A DNA stretch of 64,000 nt from Numida meleagris (Eukaryota; Chordata; Aves; Galliformes; Numididae): positions 3,816,633 to 3,880,632 of the forward strand of contig NC_034424.1 in the NCBI RefSeq assembly GCF_002078875.1, read 5' to 3'. The notes below the pieces were generated by a model, which searched no databases, had not been told where the DNA came from, and worked only from the letters and a program-made list of their open reading frames with translations. Positions 1 through 12,595 of the stretch are shown piece after piece (the first letter of the stretch is position 1; every line of letters begins with the position of its first letter). A program made the translations under genes and the position numbers.

Positions 1-3000
1 GGTACCACAGAAACAAAAACTATGCATTGAAAAAAAGAAAAAAAAGAAGAGAAAGGAAAACAGAAGAATGGAAAATAATATGGGGAGGGATTGCTAAAAG
101 AGCCTTGCAGAGTTAAGTGCCCAGCTCCCACAGCATAAATACAGGAGCCGGGTACCTGAGTCTTTCCAGCTCACTCCCTGCTAGGAGGGCTACTTGCCAA
201 ATCCTATAAAAGTGCAAATGGATTTAGTGCCAGGGATTTCAGCGGTGCTCGGAAGGTTTACATTAGCTGAGAGATCAATCCCCAGCTCTCTTTCTCCGCA
301 GCGAGTGTTTGTGCATCCATCCATCTGTGCAGGCACACGTGTGGGCGGATGCCTGCTCGGGTACCCGAGGACGTGATGGCAGTTTCCCTGCGTGCCCTGT
401 GCACAACATACACGCATTTGCAGCCTCTCCTCCTCCAGCCGCCATCTCTGGGCTCCCTGCAGATGGCCCTGGGGCTTTTGGGGACTCACAGCTGTTTCCC
501 TGTGCCGGGGCTGTCAGCATCACTCAGGGTGTGCGATGCAGCAACGAGGCCCGTGGGCTCATCCTTTGTAAATGGCCCAGGGATGACGGAGTGGCAGAGA
601 GGAGTTTATGGCTCGAACAGCAGCGCTGAACTCCAGCGCAACGAAGGCGCGCGGGTCAATTACCCATCTGTTTGTGTTTCTGTGGCGCTGAATTACCGTA
701 TCCGTTGCTGACAGCTCATTGGAGTGGAATGAAAATAAGGCAATAATTCAGAGGGTGAGAGCGTGCAGAAAGGGCAAGGGCCACGCTGCCGTCCAGGAGT
801 TCAGGCCCACCTCTGTGCCGGGGTCATGTTCACCTCAGGCCCCCGAGCATCCCAGAGCCCACTGCCCCTCTGGTTCCAGCCTTGGCAAGGTCACCCAGGC
901 TTGTGGGCATCAGGGGGCAAGGGGAACCACGGGGACATCCCTTCCTCCCCCCCGCTGCTCACCATGCCCGGTGGCAGCCCTGTCTGACCCAATTTGCAGC
1001 TGGGCACAGAGCGGTGGCAGCTGCCAGGCGGGATGAGCATGGGGCAGAGCTCAGCTTGTGACACAAGGCAGGGCTTCAGGCTGGGCCTTAGGGAGAGAGC
1101 ACGCACAGGGCTGAGCAGATTACAGCATCCCTACAAACATCACAGAGCTAGTCTGAGGAGGGTCAGGGCAACAGCAGCATTTTGAGGTTTCTTTGCTCTT
1201 TCCTGAGATATATCTGAATTAAAAACATAGCTTCCCTCCTCTTGACTGCAGGAAGAGCTGATGTTCAGGCTCTTTTAGGGATTTATCTGAAGCTGCCACC
1301 ACAGAAGGATGATCGCTTTTCAAACCTTCACACTGACATTAGGGATGGTTCTTCCTTCCAGGCTCCAACACTGAGGAATGGAAAGAAAGCACTGAGCTGT
1401 TGGAGAACTGAGACTTACAGAAGAAGGTTGGAGAGCCCGAAGGCTGCTGAGCTCTCACGCTCACCGAAGATGGGGCCGGGCTCCTTGCTGTGCACTGACC
1501 CTATTTATGCATGGTCCAAGTCCCGTGAATAAATCTTTCCACTCTTTGCTTCATGGAGGAGCAACCTGCCCTGGCCTCAACCTTTGAATATGAAGCCCAA
1601 AAGCCCACAGGCTCTTCAGCACACTGTGTATTCTGTTTGAATTTTAACTCAAAAAAAAACCAACATGCTGTCTGGTTCCAGCTACAAATGGCACTGGCTT
1701 TGCAGTCTTTTTCTGGAGTGGAAAGGTGTGAAAACAAGCCACTAAAGATGCTGGGAAACCACTTTCCATCAGAAAAGACACATGCAGAGTGTCCCAGCAC
1801 ATGAGGAAACATGAATACCATGTAATCTGCAAAAAAAAAAAAGCCCATGGTCACATCCCACACTGCAGATACTTGGTTTTTGTCTGTGAAATTCATAGTT
1901 TCTGAAAAATGTTTCCAAGATAACCTTCTCTTATAAGAAAAAATTTCATATTCTCATGGCAGTGTAAATGACCCTTCATTTGAGTGACAGTCAGACCCCC
2001 TGTACACTTAGCACCAATTCAACAAAATACTTGTATAAATAATTAACTTCAATCAGGTAAGGAGTTCTGCTGAAATCTGTGCAGTTAATTGTAGAACTTA
2101 ACAAGAAGCACATATTCAAATATGTGCTTAGGCCTGGAACACATGTAACGCCCAAATCCAACTACCCATTGAAACATGCATGTACCTACTCCAAACACAG
2201 AACTCAAGCAAATGCACTGCAGGAATTACAAGTCATTCAGAGATCTTCCAGCCAAAAGTTTCCTTGTAGAAGAAACCTCTGCCAGCCCCATCCCTAACAA
2301 AACATCCCGTGGTGCTGTTTCATGCCCATAAGTATTGTCTTTGACTCCTGCAAACATGCAAATAAGTTCCTATTTATTCCCTCATTTTCATCAACTGATT
2401 AATCCCATCTCAGCAGCCAAGCAGGAGGTGACCTGGCCTTAAAGACTGGGACCATGAACCAATATCACGGGGTGAACACCTCAGTGCAAGCCAGGTGCAC
2501 AAGGAATTGGCTCTTTCCTCCACGGCAGTCTCAGGAGCTGACTGCTCCTGAAGAAAGCATGTTAGATAGTGACTACTGATAGGGAAAATGTCTTGGTTTT
2601 GAAGATATCATTGGTCAGATGGGGGAATTTTGAAGTGTAAAGTTCCTCTTTAAAAACAAAGAGGAGCACAGGTTTGGTATAGGTTCAGCTTAGAAAACTA
2701 CAGGCAGAATATGAAGTATCTGACAAGGGAACACGTCCTTAATTCACCTAGAAAATCTATTAGAGAGAGATGTTTGGCTTTGGACTGCATACAAAAGGCT
2801 TCCTGCATTAAAAGAGGAAAATTTCCCCTGCTCTAAATTAGAGCTATTTGAAACATTTTCCATAGAAGAGTTCTCTGTTGAAAATGCAGTTTCATTGAAG
2901 CATTTTGTGAGAACATGTTGACTCAAAAAAGCACTTTTGACAGGGAAAGGTCTAAGTGTGTTTTTCGTACTTCCTCATTTTGTTTCACTTAAAAGCTGAA

Positions 3001-5117
3001 ATGTTTTCGTTGTCATTACGGCTCTGCCCATCTTGGTGAAGACTTTAATATTAATTGTGACGAGAATTTTAATATTCTATTACCATATTCGATGTAACAA
3101 ACTACCCGATGTGCAACACCTCCTGACTAACGTTTCAATGTTTAGAATAGCACAGAAGGATTTTACCTTGTTGAAATAGTGCCACGTTGCAATATAGACA
3201 GCAATGGTCAGACTGCCCCAGAGGCCGCCTCTGGAATTTTAATTCTGCAGAACTTTTAAGAATGTTGGTTGTTTTTTTTCACTCTGATTTTCCAATTTCA
3301 GGCCAGCAACGTTTGGCAGGAAGCAGAAATTCCCATTTTTCCACTCATTGCTGCAGAGGTCCATGTAGCCACAGGTGTTGGGCTTTGCACCATGTGTGCA
3401 GCCCAGTCCTTCCCTACACCTCCAGGCTGGATGACCTCCCCAGGCCCTGCGTGCAGGTATGGAGGTAGCTCTGGGCCCAGCCACTGCACCCAAATGGCAC
3501 GCCTTTGAAAACATGATTCTGAGGACTGGGCTGCAACAAGGAACAGAAATCCTCCCTGTCACAAAGATGCTGCTCTTTTATTGAGCCGACCTCGACGCGA
3601 AGGTAGCGACATGGATTTCTGTCAGTAGCTCTTGCTTAGCTGCTAATCAGATCGGAGGACACTTGGTCACGATCCATTACCCACAGTCCTGTGACTAATT
3701 CCTAATGAGGCCTCTCAGAGCAGAGGAAGGATCCTGGGTAATTATCCCAAGAGCCGCTCTTCAGATTAGAAAGAAAACACTCAGGTGTAGCTCTAAAGGT
3801 CACTTTGTCCTATTAAGAACAGCTCTTACCTTCCTTCCTTCCGTTGCTGTCTCTCTTGGATTGGGTCTGGCCCCTGGGTTATGCCCTGAAACTCCATGAA
3901 ACCCACTTCTTGTTGACCATGAAGTCCTACAGCCAGATCCCTCTGTCTGCTGCCTCATACACCTTACCTGCCCTCTCTCTTCTAAAATTCCCCACTTCTT
4001 CTCTGTCCTTCTCCCTTCCAGCTATCTTGCTTTTTCTCTTCCTTTTAGAATCAGATAGCCAACAGAGATTGACTAATTTACTTACTTACCCATTTGTCTG
4101 CCTATAAACCAAGCTGTCAGTCTATTTACCTTTTTACTTACTTAGCTGATGTGTCGTTCTTTAGTTTCATTACCAACAATCATCCTCACAGTATACAAAA
4201 AGCCTCAAATTACTTATTGTTAATTAGGTTAAGTACCAAAATTCAGTGATTTCGAGGATCTCAAGAAAAGTGAAAGCAACCTGCCTATTATTTTTAAGGG
4301 CAAACAATAACAACAATAATAATATGACTCGGTAAATTAAACCCAGTTTCTTTGAAACCGAGATTAAAATAGCACTTGCCAAATTACACTTAAAGCTGAA
4401 GATGTAATGTAGCCCATTCATCTGAAAAATTAGAATTTGTGTAAGTACAAAGATTCCAGAAATAAAAACATCTGGGCAAATGAGCAATTAAACCCCACAT
4501 TTCCTTAGTTTATCAAAAAATTGGGAATAACCTTAGGAAATAATGTGCCCATCAAATTTTCTCCTTCTACTGAAGTTGACTTCTTGATAACCAGCATGTT
4601 TTATTTTATTTATTAATTTATTAATTCAGTCATGACCTCTGCCTGTAGAGTTCTGGACTAGTTCCCCAGCTGGGACCGAAGCCATGGCTTCCAGCCTCCA
4701 AATAAAACTTTTGTGCTTTTTCTCAATGATTATGTTCATTAGAGAGTCCCAAAAGTTGATCTGCACAGCTCTTCTGCAAATCATCAGTTTGGGAGGGACA
4801 AAGTGAGAGGTGGGCAGTATGTCCCATCAATATTAATGGAAAAGGTGACATTTATTTATGTTGGTGTATGTGTAATCCACAGAGATCTGTCAACATTCAG
4901 TACAGGAGAGGACACCCAGATTCTTCACTCGGGCCCAGTCTGCAGCTTCTTCCACCTTTACCTCAGCCCTGTTGAGCCCTAACTCTGCAGGGAACTTGCA
5001 CTGCAGAAGGTGATGACAGCAAACAGGGAAAAGTCCCCAAAAAGAGGCCACCCCCCTTTCATCGCATCCCCCCACTCTGTGCCCTGATTGCCCCTCTCCC
5101 TCCCTCCTGTGTCCTAC
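1..5117. other. intron sequence of BRINP1 (left part of the next intron)
   Basis: No exon was found here after searching for the next BRINP1 segment. The stretch includes an A-rich start (1-60), a GC-rich segment around 750-1100, an AT-rich segment around 4200-4640, a perfect inverted repeat at 2108-2127, and two CpG-retaining patches at about 615-710 and 3585-3615. No transposable element was recognised. Short open frames in this stretch carry no recognisable domain. Confidence 0.8.
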
Positions 5118-5223
5118 CTTGCAGGTGGAGTTTGCTTTCAGTGCTTTGCAGAAGGACAGAACTCACAGAGTCCAGATTGTCGTAGCTGTTACAGCCCAGG
5201 GGGCCAGTCCGAGTTTCTGTTAC
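5118..5223 (-). CDS. BRINP1: BRINP1 small coding exon (35 codons)
   Basis: This 106-nt exon is too short to stand out as an open frame. I found it by looking for the codons expected after GAIK. The acceptor is CCTCTGTAG|GTAACA (5224/5223) with a pyrimidine-rich tract upstream on the minus strand (about 5230-5260). The donor is CTGCAAG|GTAGGA (5118/5117). It starts in phase 0 and encodes [20 protein letters not shown] followed by [15 protein letters not shown], then one base of a glycine codon. This matches BRINP1 exactly in length and order as recalled. One cysteine (in LGCNSY) is present. The next exon, beginning with the rest of that glycine codon, is not in the window. Confidence 0.95.
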
Positions 5224-6490
5224 CTACAGAGGATGTAGAAAAGAGAGAGCGGAGCGTTGCCTTTGGTACCAGCACCACGTCTTCCCCAGGCAGGTTCGGA
5301 CCTTGTGGTATATTGACCCTTTGCCACCAGCTGATGCAATCCAAAATGCACCTTATGTAACTGAGAAAATATGTTCCTCACTGGACAGACATGGCTAATG
5401 CTTGAGGCACCCGCGAGCTGGAAAAAAACAGAGTGACTCGTGCCTGCTTTCTTTATGGAACAGAATGTTACTCTGGGCTTGGAAATGAGGAGGATCTCCA
5501 GTGGAGAACACCAGAAGCTGGTAGAGAAACTATCCCCTGGCTTCTCCTCATAGAAAGCAAGATGCAAGATGGATTGCCAGCCTGCAATGGCACCTAGTGC
5601 TCCCACAGCATATGTGCACACCATCCTCGTGCTAAGGATAGAAGGAGGCACAGATGACCTGCAATGCTGCTTCTGTGGCTGTTGCTGTTGGTTTCCAGCC
5701 ATGGAGGAGAGCTGCCCTTCCTGAATTCACAGAGGGTGATTATCTGCTGTCACTGTTTCAATATCTCAATCCAATTTCCCATCCAGGAGGGAAGACTCAG
5801 CCATGAGACACCACAGAACAATAATAAGAGCTGAAACCTTTCAGAAATGGCTAACAATGACAACTCCATCCACATTCGCCTTCCCTGGAGTGAACTCTGC
5901 AACAATAAAATCCCTCCCCAGTATAGGATGATTGCTTTCAGAGAAGGCAGCCTTTGTCTGCAGAGCCATTTTCCCTATTTTGTATGCTCTGAGCAGCTCT
6001 CCCTCCTTCCTGCTCCAAACCCCAAGCTGTCTCTCAGTCCATTTCATTCCAGATGCCTCGGTAATGCCACACTCAGTTTTTCACCTTTTCTTGCAGGGAG
6101 TTCATCAGAGAGATGTTTATCAGTCTTCTAGCCACAAGGGATAAATATTCATGGGTTGCATGGGTTGTCCAGTTCACAGATCTTTCCCTTCCCATCTTCA
6201 TTGCTGATCTGGGTTATCTGTTCCCTCTCTTCCTTCCAGAAGTCACTGCCACACATAGTGGAAATCTCCTAGCCTACAGAACCATCACACTGAATTCCCA
6301 CCTCTTTACAGACACAGTCGTCTCAGGAGTTCAGTTCTTCTGTGAGGTCCACAACACAACAACTCATTCTAGGGAAACTAGTATGGGAACAAAACAACTT
6401 GTGACCAACAACGACATCACACTGGACTGGAGAAGCCCTGCCCCAAACCCCTCCATTATTGGTATGGGAATATGTAGCTAGGCACAATAC
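5224..6490. other. BRINP1 intron, 1,267 bp
   Basis: It is bounded by GT (6490-6489) and AG (5225-5224) on the minus strand. A 160-codon minus-strand frame (5220-5702) runs out of the intron into the small exon in the wrong frame and is not coding. No repeat or other gene is recognised. Confidence 0.85.
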
Positions 6491-6660
6491 CTTGATTGCT
6501 CCGGTAGAGATCTGGATCTCATGGAGTCTCCTCATGGTGCCATCACGGTCTACGAAGTAGGAGGAAGCGAGCTGGTGCAAAGCTTCCACGCTTTGGGTAG
6601 CGTTTCCTGACTTCCTGTCGAGGCGACTTTTGTCCATGTACATGGTCAAGGCCTCCTCTC
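6491..6660 (-). CDS. BRINP1: BRINP1 coding exon, MACPF-type domain continued
   Basis: This is a 170-nt exon. Two bases complete the split glycine codon, followed by 56 codons, ending on a codon boundary after GAIK. The acceptor is TTCTCATTGCAG|GAGAG (6661/6660) and the donor is ATCAAG|GTATTG (6491/6490). The translation includes [20 protein letters not shown], then [20 protein letters not shown], then [11 protein letters not shown]. This is essentially the mammalian BRINP1 sequence as recalled. A potential N-glycosylation sequon (N-A-T) sits in the first third, consistent with passage through the secretory pathway. The exon is spaced 1,267 bp from the following exon and 5,079 bp from the preceding one. 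No disruption is visible. Confidence 0.96.
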
Positions 6661-6757
6661 CTGCAATGAGAAGAAAAGGAGCTGCCAGCAGGGCCCAGGA
6701 GGCTGCCAGGTAGGGTCTATTCCATGGGAAGACAAGATATCCCAGGAGCTGGTGTCA

Positions 6758-6800
6758 AAGATCCTTATGGGTCCCTTCCAACTCTACGATTCTATGATTT
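6758..6800 (+). mobile_element. CR1 LINE 3' tail fragment
   Basis: A short stretch reads like the CR1 3' end: a TGGGTCCCTTCCAACTCTA core followed by CGATTCTATGATT. The element is in plus orientation and extremely 5'-truncated, about 40 nt. It lies 98 bp upstream of the BRINP1 exon at 6491-6660, in intron. Confidence 0.65.
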
Positions 6801-8414
6801 CTGATATCCTATTTTACACCTATAGGAAGAAATCTTGACACATAAGACACTATTAGATGGATCCACCTTTCCTCATCAGTATTAAGGAGCTAGGACCTCT
6901 ATCTCTATTCAACAAGTAAGGCTAGATCCACCACACTTGTAGATCAGCTCCATTTAGTTCAGTAGATGACATCTGGGATGTTTGTCAGTCAGCAGAGCTT
7001 CAGCACAACTGCTGGAAAGGATTCAGACCACTTGGCCAGTGTGAGGAACACTCTTCTCTGTAGGAAGTGCGTCTAGAATGATGCACACCTGGCAGGAGCA
7101 GAGGCCATTTATGCAATTCTCTGCACTGGTTTTGAGTAGAAATAAATGATGATTTAAATTGCAAATAGGACATAGGTACACAGGTGGGTACAGAAGACAA
7201 ACTAATACTGACTGTACCCATGGCCATGAGAACGGGTAAGGACGGAGGGGAGTGAAGGGGAGCAAACAGAGGAAAGATCAAATGAGAAAGTTAAGCTAAG
7301 CCAAATCTCCTTTCTGCTTTGCTTCCTGTCCTAGTGTCTCTTCTAGTGAATTTAAGTGGAGAGGGAGATATAATGTGTGAGGTAAGGGATAGCAGGTGAC
7401 TTTGAGCCAGTAAGCACAGGGAGTTTGGTAGTGAGGCAGTTAGATCTGATAGCACCAGGCATCCTGAATGTTATCAGAAACATGAATCGAAAAGATATAC
7501 GAAAAGGACACAAAGCCGAGAAGTCACATTTGCTTCAAAGTTCAATTTGTGCTACGTGAGCTAAATTGAAATCCAATTCATCAAAGGTGTAGAAAGAGAG
7601 AATACCATCTTGTCTCCTCAACATGTGAAGCTCTGATTTTAATAAACGAAGAGAATGGACGCTCAGGGTAGGAATGTGCCATTTCTACATAGCTCTCTTA
7701 TGGAGGTTTGATAGATGAGCCACTGATGAATTCATTGCCTCTGGAAGTGACGGCCTGGTCAAAAAAACCCCACATCACTACTTCTTAGGCCAAGAAATAT
7801 TTTGCTCTTCAGCATTTTTGCAATTTTTGTAGCCTACAAGTGCTTACTTTCCTTAAAAATGTTGATTAGCTGAAATCGTTTGATTTGTCCAACTATTTTT
7901 TAATTACGTATGTAAAAAATTTTTAAAAAAATTAAAAACACGCACAAAAACAAAATAACAAAAACCACACAACCCTGTAATCCCTCCCCCTTTCTCTGGA
8001 CACGTTCCAGACCTTATCTGGAAACCAAATGTCTGAACCAAAAAAAAAAAAAAAAATTGGCTGAAAATCAAAATATTTTTATTGGATTTCGTTTTTTTTC
8101 TAGCAATCGGTATGTCAAGGATTGAGCCTTCGGCTTTGAGATGAAAAGTGGAAATTTTTGATGGAACAAAGATACTTTTCATCAAAATAATTAATCGGTT
8201 TAAATCTTTTAATTGGCTTCAGGAGAACTAAGTGGAGAAGTTTGGCATGTAAAGCTTTCTCTTACATTCTCTTACATGCTGTTCTCTGACCACTGAGTTG
8301 TAGCAGAAACAGCACCATCACTACTGACTCCCAGGAAAATATTTTCCCTGGAAAATGACAAGCTCTGATTTCCCTTCTCACTTTAAACACCATTATGCAT
8401 TGAGTGACCTACGG

Positions 8415-8545
8415 GGCCCATGGCAAGGATCAAGGCTCTGTCACATCCACACAAACAGCAGAAAGACAGTTCCTGTCCCAGAGGACTTAAAATCCAAGTA
8501 TCCAACGAGACACAGCAGATGCATACAGCAAACACCCAGGAAAGC
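8415..8545 (+). repeat. ancient MIR-like SINE relic
   Basis: The run GACAGTTCCTGTCCCAGAGG followed by ACTTAAAATCCAAGTA resembles the conserved amniote SINE segment normally reading 'agtccctgccccaaagagcttacaatctaa', with flanking 'ggctctgt...acaaacagcagaaag'. The similarity is recalled, not computed, and the family assignment is tentative. Confidence 0.45.
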
Positions 8546-11500
8546 ACACGGCAATGAGACGACGGCGATTAGTGTGAGAAGCAGCGGTCACAGAGTGCCA
8601 GATGCCTTCTTGCTGTCAATGCATTTCCAGGTCTCATTGTCGCGGTGGATTTTCACAGGGGGATTGAAGGAAGGTCAGGCTTTGTGAATTTTCATCAGGC
8701 AGCTCGTTTGCCACTGAAAGGACAGCCTCGTGGGAGAGGTTTGGGGGAGCAAAGTGGTGTGCTTTGAGGCAGAAGTATTTCTCAGCTAACCGGGCTATTC
8801 AGTTGTATGGAGACGCTGCAGACATAAATAGGGCTTCACCTCCACTGCACACAGCTGTGAATGGAAGACCTGGAGTAATGCTCCTTAGCTGCAGCTCTCT
8901 GAGGAACCTGCGGGATTCAGGCAGAACCAACTCTGGGATTTCACCAGGAAGTGGAAAAAGAGGCTATCTGTGGGGAGAAAAACCTGATTCCTCCTTCTAA
9001 CAGCTGAGGCACAACACTCAGGAGCTTTTCAGTGCAGGCTCTGAGATATATTAGCTAGAGGAGCCCTGAGACTGGAGATGCATTGGACAGAGAGCAACCA
9101 GGAAGCCTGGCTTGAACTGCTCAGGCAGTGACACCAGCTTCAGAGTCAGCATCAGCCTTGGGCCCCCCAGACAACACGGAGCAGGCAACGAGCCACTGGG
9201 ACAGCTCCTAGACATCAGACAGGAGAACCCAACGCTTTGAGGAGCTGGAGTTGAAAGCTTTAACTGCAAAAGTCATCGCTTTTGCTCCCTGAGGTGTCTG
9301 AACCCCTCCGCTGGGAAAAAAAGAAAGGAGAGGAAAGCAAAGCCTCTGAGATTTGATGCTTTTCCTGAAGGACAAATGCAGTCCTTAGGAGAGAAGGGTG
9401 CTGAGCAGAGATAACGCTGCTGGAAACCTATTCCGTGCACATGTGTGCAGACCAGGAAAAGCACAGCATCCCCATGGAGAGTGCGCGTGAACAAGCAACC
9501 CTTAGATCAAGAGAGGTTAATAGACTTTTGCTGCATTATTAAGTCTTAATTTCTCGTTTATTAAGCGGATGCTATGTTCAAAGTTGTCTTTCCTTCAGGG
9601 CTTTCCCTGCAAATTGGCTCTCAGCTCCGTGCGCTCCATCCTGGAGCATGGATGCCCTCAAAATGACCCTTCACCAGTCCCTTTGTCAGAACTAAACTGG
9701 AGTACAGCTGGATTTTAGGCTCCACGAGGACCTGGATGCCCTGTAAGTTGAAAGGCATGGGGGCTGCTCCTTATGTGGCCAGGTGTGAAACTAGCTGCAT
9801 TCACCCTGGGCTGGCCTGATGCATCACCCAGCCTCCTCGGGTCTGTGCAACACATGGCACTGAAAAGCAGAAAAATTTCCTCTGCATTTGTCACTCATTT
9901 GCAATGTAATAAGACATCAGACTAAGTTACAAACCCCTGTAATCCAAAGCAGGAGTCCTGGAACTTTTTTTTTGAGGAGATCTCCCGGAGGCCTTAGGAG
10001 GGTCAATGCATGCCTGGTTTTATGTCCCAGTGGTCTTGTTTAGCCCATAGACTGTGCTAAGAGTGTGTCCTCCTTGCATAATGTGTGCTCAGCCTCATCT
10101 GCATCTTCTGCAGAGCTGCCATTGCCAAGATAAATTCTTTTTTCCCCACTGTTGCTCGCCGTTCTCTGGGCTGATAGAGCAGTTAGCTTGCCTCTCCAAC
10201 GCCAGTTCTCGTTGCAAGTCTCTGCATATTTAAAAGTGTTGTGTTGTAAAATCAGGAGAAGAAACAAGCTACTGTGAATAATTCACAACCTCACCCAGGC
10301 AAAATTAAAAATATATTTCAACATCAAAGGTTTTCCTTATTTCAAATTTTCAGGGATGTGAACAGGGAGGAGGGGAAAAAAAGACATGTCAATGGAAAGG
10401 AAAGTGAGCCCGAACAGAAAACTCTCAACACCTTCCTAGTTTCCTACTTGGCTGGTTTGGCCTCTATAAAATATGGTCCTGAAAACTATTTCCTCAATGA
10501 AGAAGTGTTTATCCTTACAGCAAGTTCTTTAGTGCTTGATGCAGGCACCACTCATGCACTTCAGTGCATGGAGACCTTCTCTCTCACATTTCTTGCTGAT
10601 GGAGCAGCCAGTTTGAGTGGCTGGGCAGAAAGAGCAGCCCGAGGTTCTTTGAAGGATGCACGCTGCACGAGAGGTCATTTGCTTTCAGCGGAACTGCGCC
10701 AATTTATTTACCACCTCATTTGTGCATGAATCACATGCACACATCTAATTTCATCTACATCTCATCTGAGCGTCTGCAGAGTGCTTTGGGAATAGGCAGG
10801 TGGCCAAAAATTCCTCAAAGTTCACTACAAACTTCACAGTGTGGCAAGGGTGGAGGTCAAGAACAACAGCAACAAACTCTACTGAAATTAAGACTCTTCA
10901 CCAATGCAGTGTCCTCATGGATACCTGCTCTCAAAGGAAAGGAATTTAAATGCATGCCCTAAAATGGTAAAGAAAAGAATGATAAAAATGATACAAGGAA
11001 AAAAGAAATCATCATGAATTTTCAAGAGGAGACGCTGATTCTCACCCCTCGTATTCTCAGTATAAAAATGTTAATGCAGCACCAGCAGCAGCGCACGCAC
11101 ATGGGTTAATGGCCCTACACTTCCCTGTCTTCTGTCACCACTAGACAAACTCTGCCTGCACATGCAAACCCCTCTGCAGTCCTTGTCTGTACACTTTGAA
11201 TTTTAGTCAGCTGTGATTTTCCAGCAGTCGGGTCCATGTTGCTGCTTTCCCTTTTGCATTCAGCCCAGACCTCCCTGGCCACCTCTTCCCCTGCTGCACA
11301 TGCTCTCTGCCCATCTCCTTCTCCCGGAGCTCATTACAATTCCTCCAGTTCCAGCAAGAAACCATGTTTCCCCTCTGCATTTGGTTTCATACTGCAAAAA
11401 TAGGAATCAACCCACTCTATTGCCAAATTAAGGACAGGGGCAGAGGAGCGGCAGACAGGCTCCTGCTAAATGAAGCACGTTTATCTTGCTGCACACCGGC

Positions 11501-11739
11501 ACACGCGCCGTTGTCAGAGGGGCACAGGTGCACACGTATCACAGATGCTGAACGTGCACGCATTGCTCTGTGAATTCATTTGCAAAGGCTATTTGTACTC
11601 TGGGGATTTTTTAATCCTAATGATGAGACAGTCTTGGGCTGGGGGCCTCCACGTGGCATGGCCAATGGCCTACAGGTGCTGCCCAGAGCCTTTCCATACC
11701 GACACCGGTGCAAGAGAGGAGCCCGGGCTGTCCACCTAC

Positions 11740-11930
11740 CTCCCAGCGTGGCAGAGATGAGGATGTGGGTGCCGTACTTTTTGATGATGGTATCGATGAA
11801 CTGCTGCGTGGTGGGTCTCCGGCCCAGGAGGCGGATGCTCCTCTGGAACTCGGGCATCAGGGGCAGTGGGTTGTGGAGCAGGTCCCTCCGCTCGATGGCT
11901 GTGTTCCTCACCTTCCAACGGGCAAACTCC
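11740..11930 (-). CDS. BRINP1: BRINP1 coding exon, start of MACPF-type domain
   Basis: This is a 191-nt exon. One base completes the arginine codon begun at 41613, then 63 codons follow, then one base of a glycine codon. The acceptor is TCGTGTAG|GGAG (11931/11930) and the donor is CTGGGAG|GTAGGT (11740/11739). The translation runs from [16 protein letters not shown] through [20 protein letters not shown] to [14 protein letters not shown]. The YGTH...GG stretch is the conserved first part of the membrane-attack-complex/perforin fold. In BRINP proteins this domain is not known to form pores. The best match is to BRINP1, ahead of the paralogues BRINP2 and BRINP3, as far as memory allows. The intron to the next exon (6661-11739) is 5.1 kb. 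The open frame extends past both splice sites (roughly 11576-12061), but the extension has no BRINP similarity and is intron. Confidence 0.95.
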
Positions 11931-12305
11931 CTACACGACGAGACAGGAACACAAGAGGAGTGAGGCACTGAGTCCAGAAGGGCAAGGGGAGCCCCTGAGG
12001 GCAGGGAAGGAGGATGGTGAAGGGGATGATGATCCCACTGGACAACCCCGCATGGATACAATGTGGGGCTACAGGGCTAGACAGAAAGGGAGGGGAGGAG
12101 AAGAGAAGTGAGACATTACTGCAAGGCAACAACGCGCTTCAGGGATTAGGGTCTGGGCTGGTGAGGAGATGGCCTCAGAATCTCCAGAGGTGTCTGGCAG
12201 AGAGCTGCATTTCCCTGCATAGAAAGCAGGCTGGCCCTTGCACCCCCACATACTTTGGGGTCTTACACCTCTCCATAAAGCAGCAAATTCTGGTCTCTGT
12301 CACCA

Positions 12306-12476
12306 AATCATAGAATGGCTTAGCTTAAAAATCATCCAGTTCCAACCTCTGCCAAGAGCTGATTGCCCCCCACCAGCTCAGGCTGCCCAGGGCCCCATCC
12401 ATGGACACGGGCACCTCCAGGGATAGGGCACCCACCACTCTGGGCAGCAGTGCCAGCTCTTCACCACCTCTGAATA
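12306..12476 (-). mobile_element. CR1 LINE fragment
   Basis: It begins at its 3' end with AATCATAGAATGG, continues with ATCATCCAGTTCCAACCTCT, and then has the CCATGGACACGGGCACCTCC and CACTCTGGGCAGCAGTGCC blocks typical of the CR1 3' UTR read backwards. The element is 5'-truncated, in minus orientation, and loses similarity near 12476. Confidence 0.85.
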
Positions 12477-12595
12477 AAAAAGAACGGGTCAGTTTGATAT
12501 ACTTGAGACCCAGATTGGTCCAATCATTTCTATATCCTCCTGTCCTCGTGCCCACAAGCCTTCCTGGTATTCAGACATAATGCTTTTCCAAAACA

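Larger units (their letters stand above)
6661..11739. other. BRINP1 intron, 5,079 bp
   Basis: It holds a short CR1 3' tail at 6758-6800 and a MIR-like relic at about 8415-8545. There is also an A/T-rich stretch around 7900-8220 with an A-run at 8040-8056. The remainder is unremarkable intron sequence. The 151-codon plus-strand frame at 10274-10729 has no recognisable domain. Confidence 0.8.

Noticed and set aside
1..5117. Next BRINP1 exon (cysteine-rich segment after the micro-exon)
   Set aside because: Searched on the minus strand for the expected Met-Cys-Asn and cysteine-rich codons; not present, so the exon lies outside the window.
5220..5702. 160-codon minus-strand open frame
   Set aside because: It overlaps the BRINP1 micro-exon in a different frame and otherwise lies in the intron; no recognisable domain.
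10274..10729. 151-codon plus-strand open frame
   Set aside because: Intron sequence on the strand opposite to the gene, no domain, no supporting splice or start context.
11576..12061. 161-codon minus-strand frame taken as a single-exon gene
   Set aside because: Only 11740-11930 matches BRINP1; the ends beyond the GT and AG sites are intron read-through.
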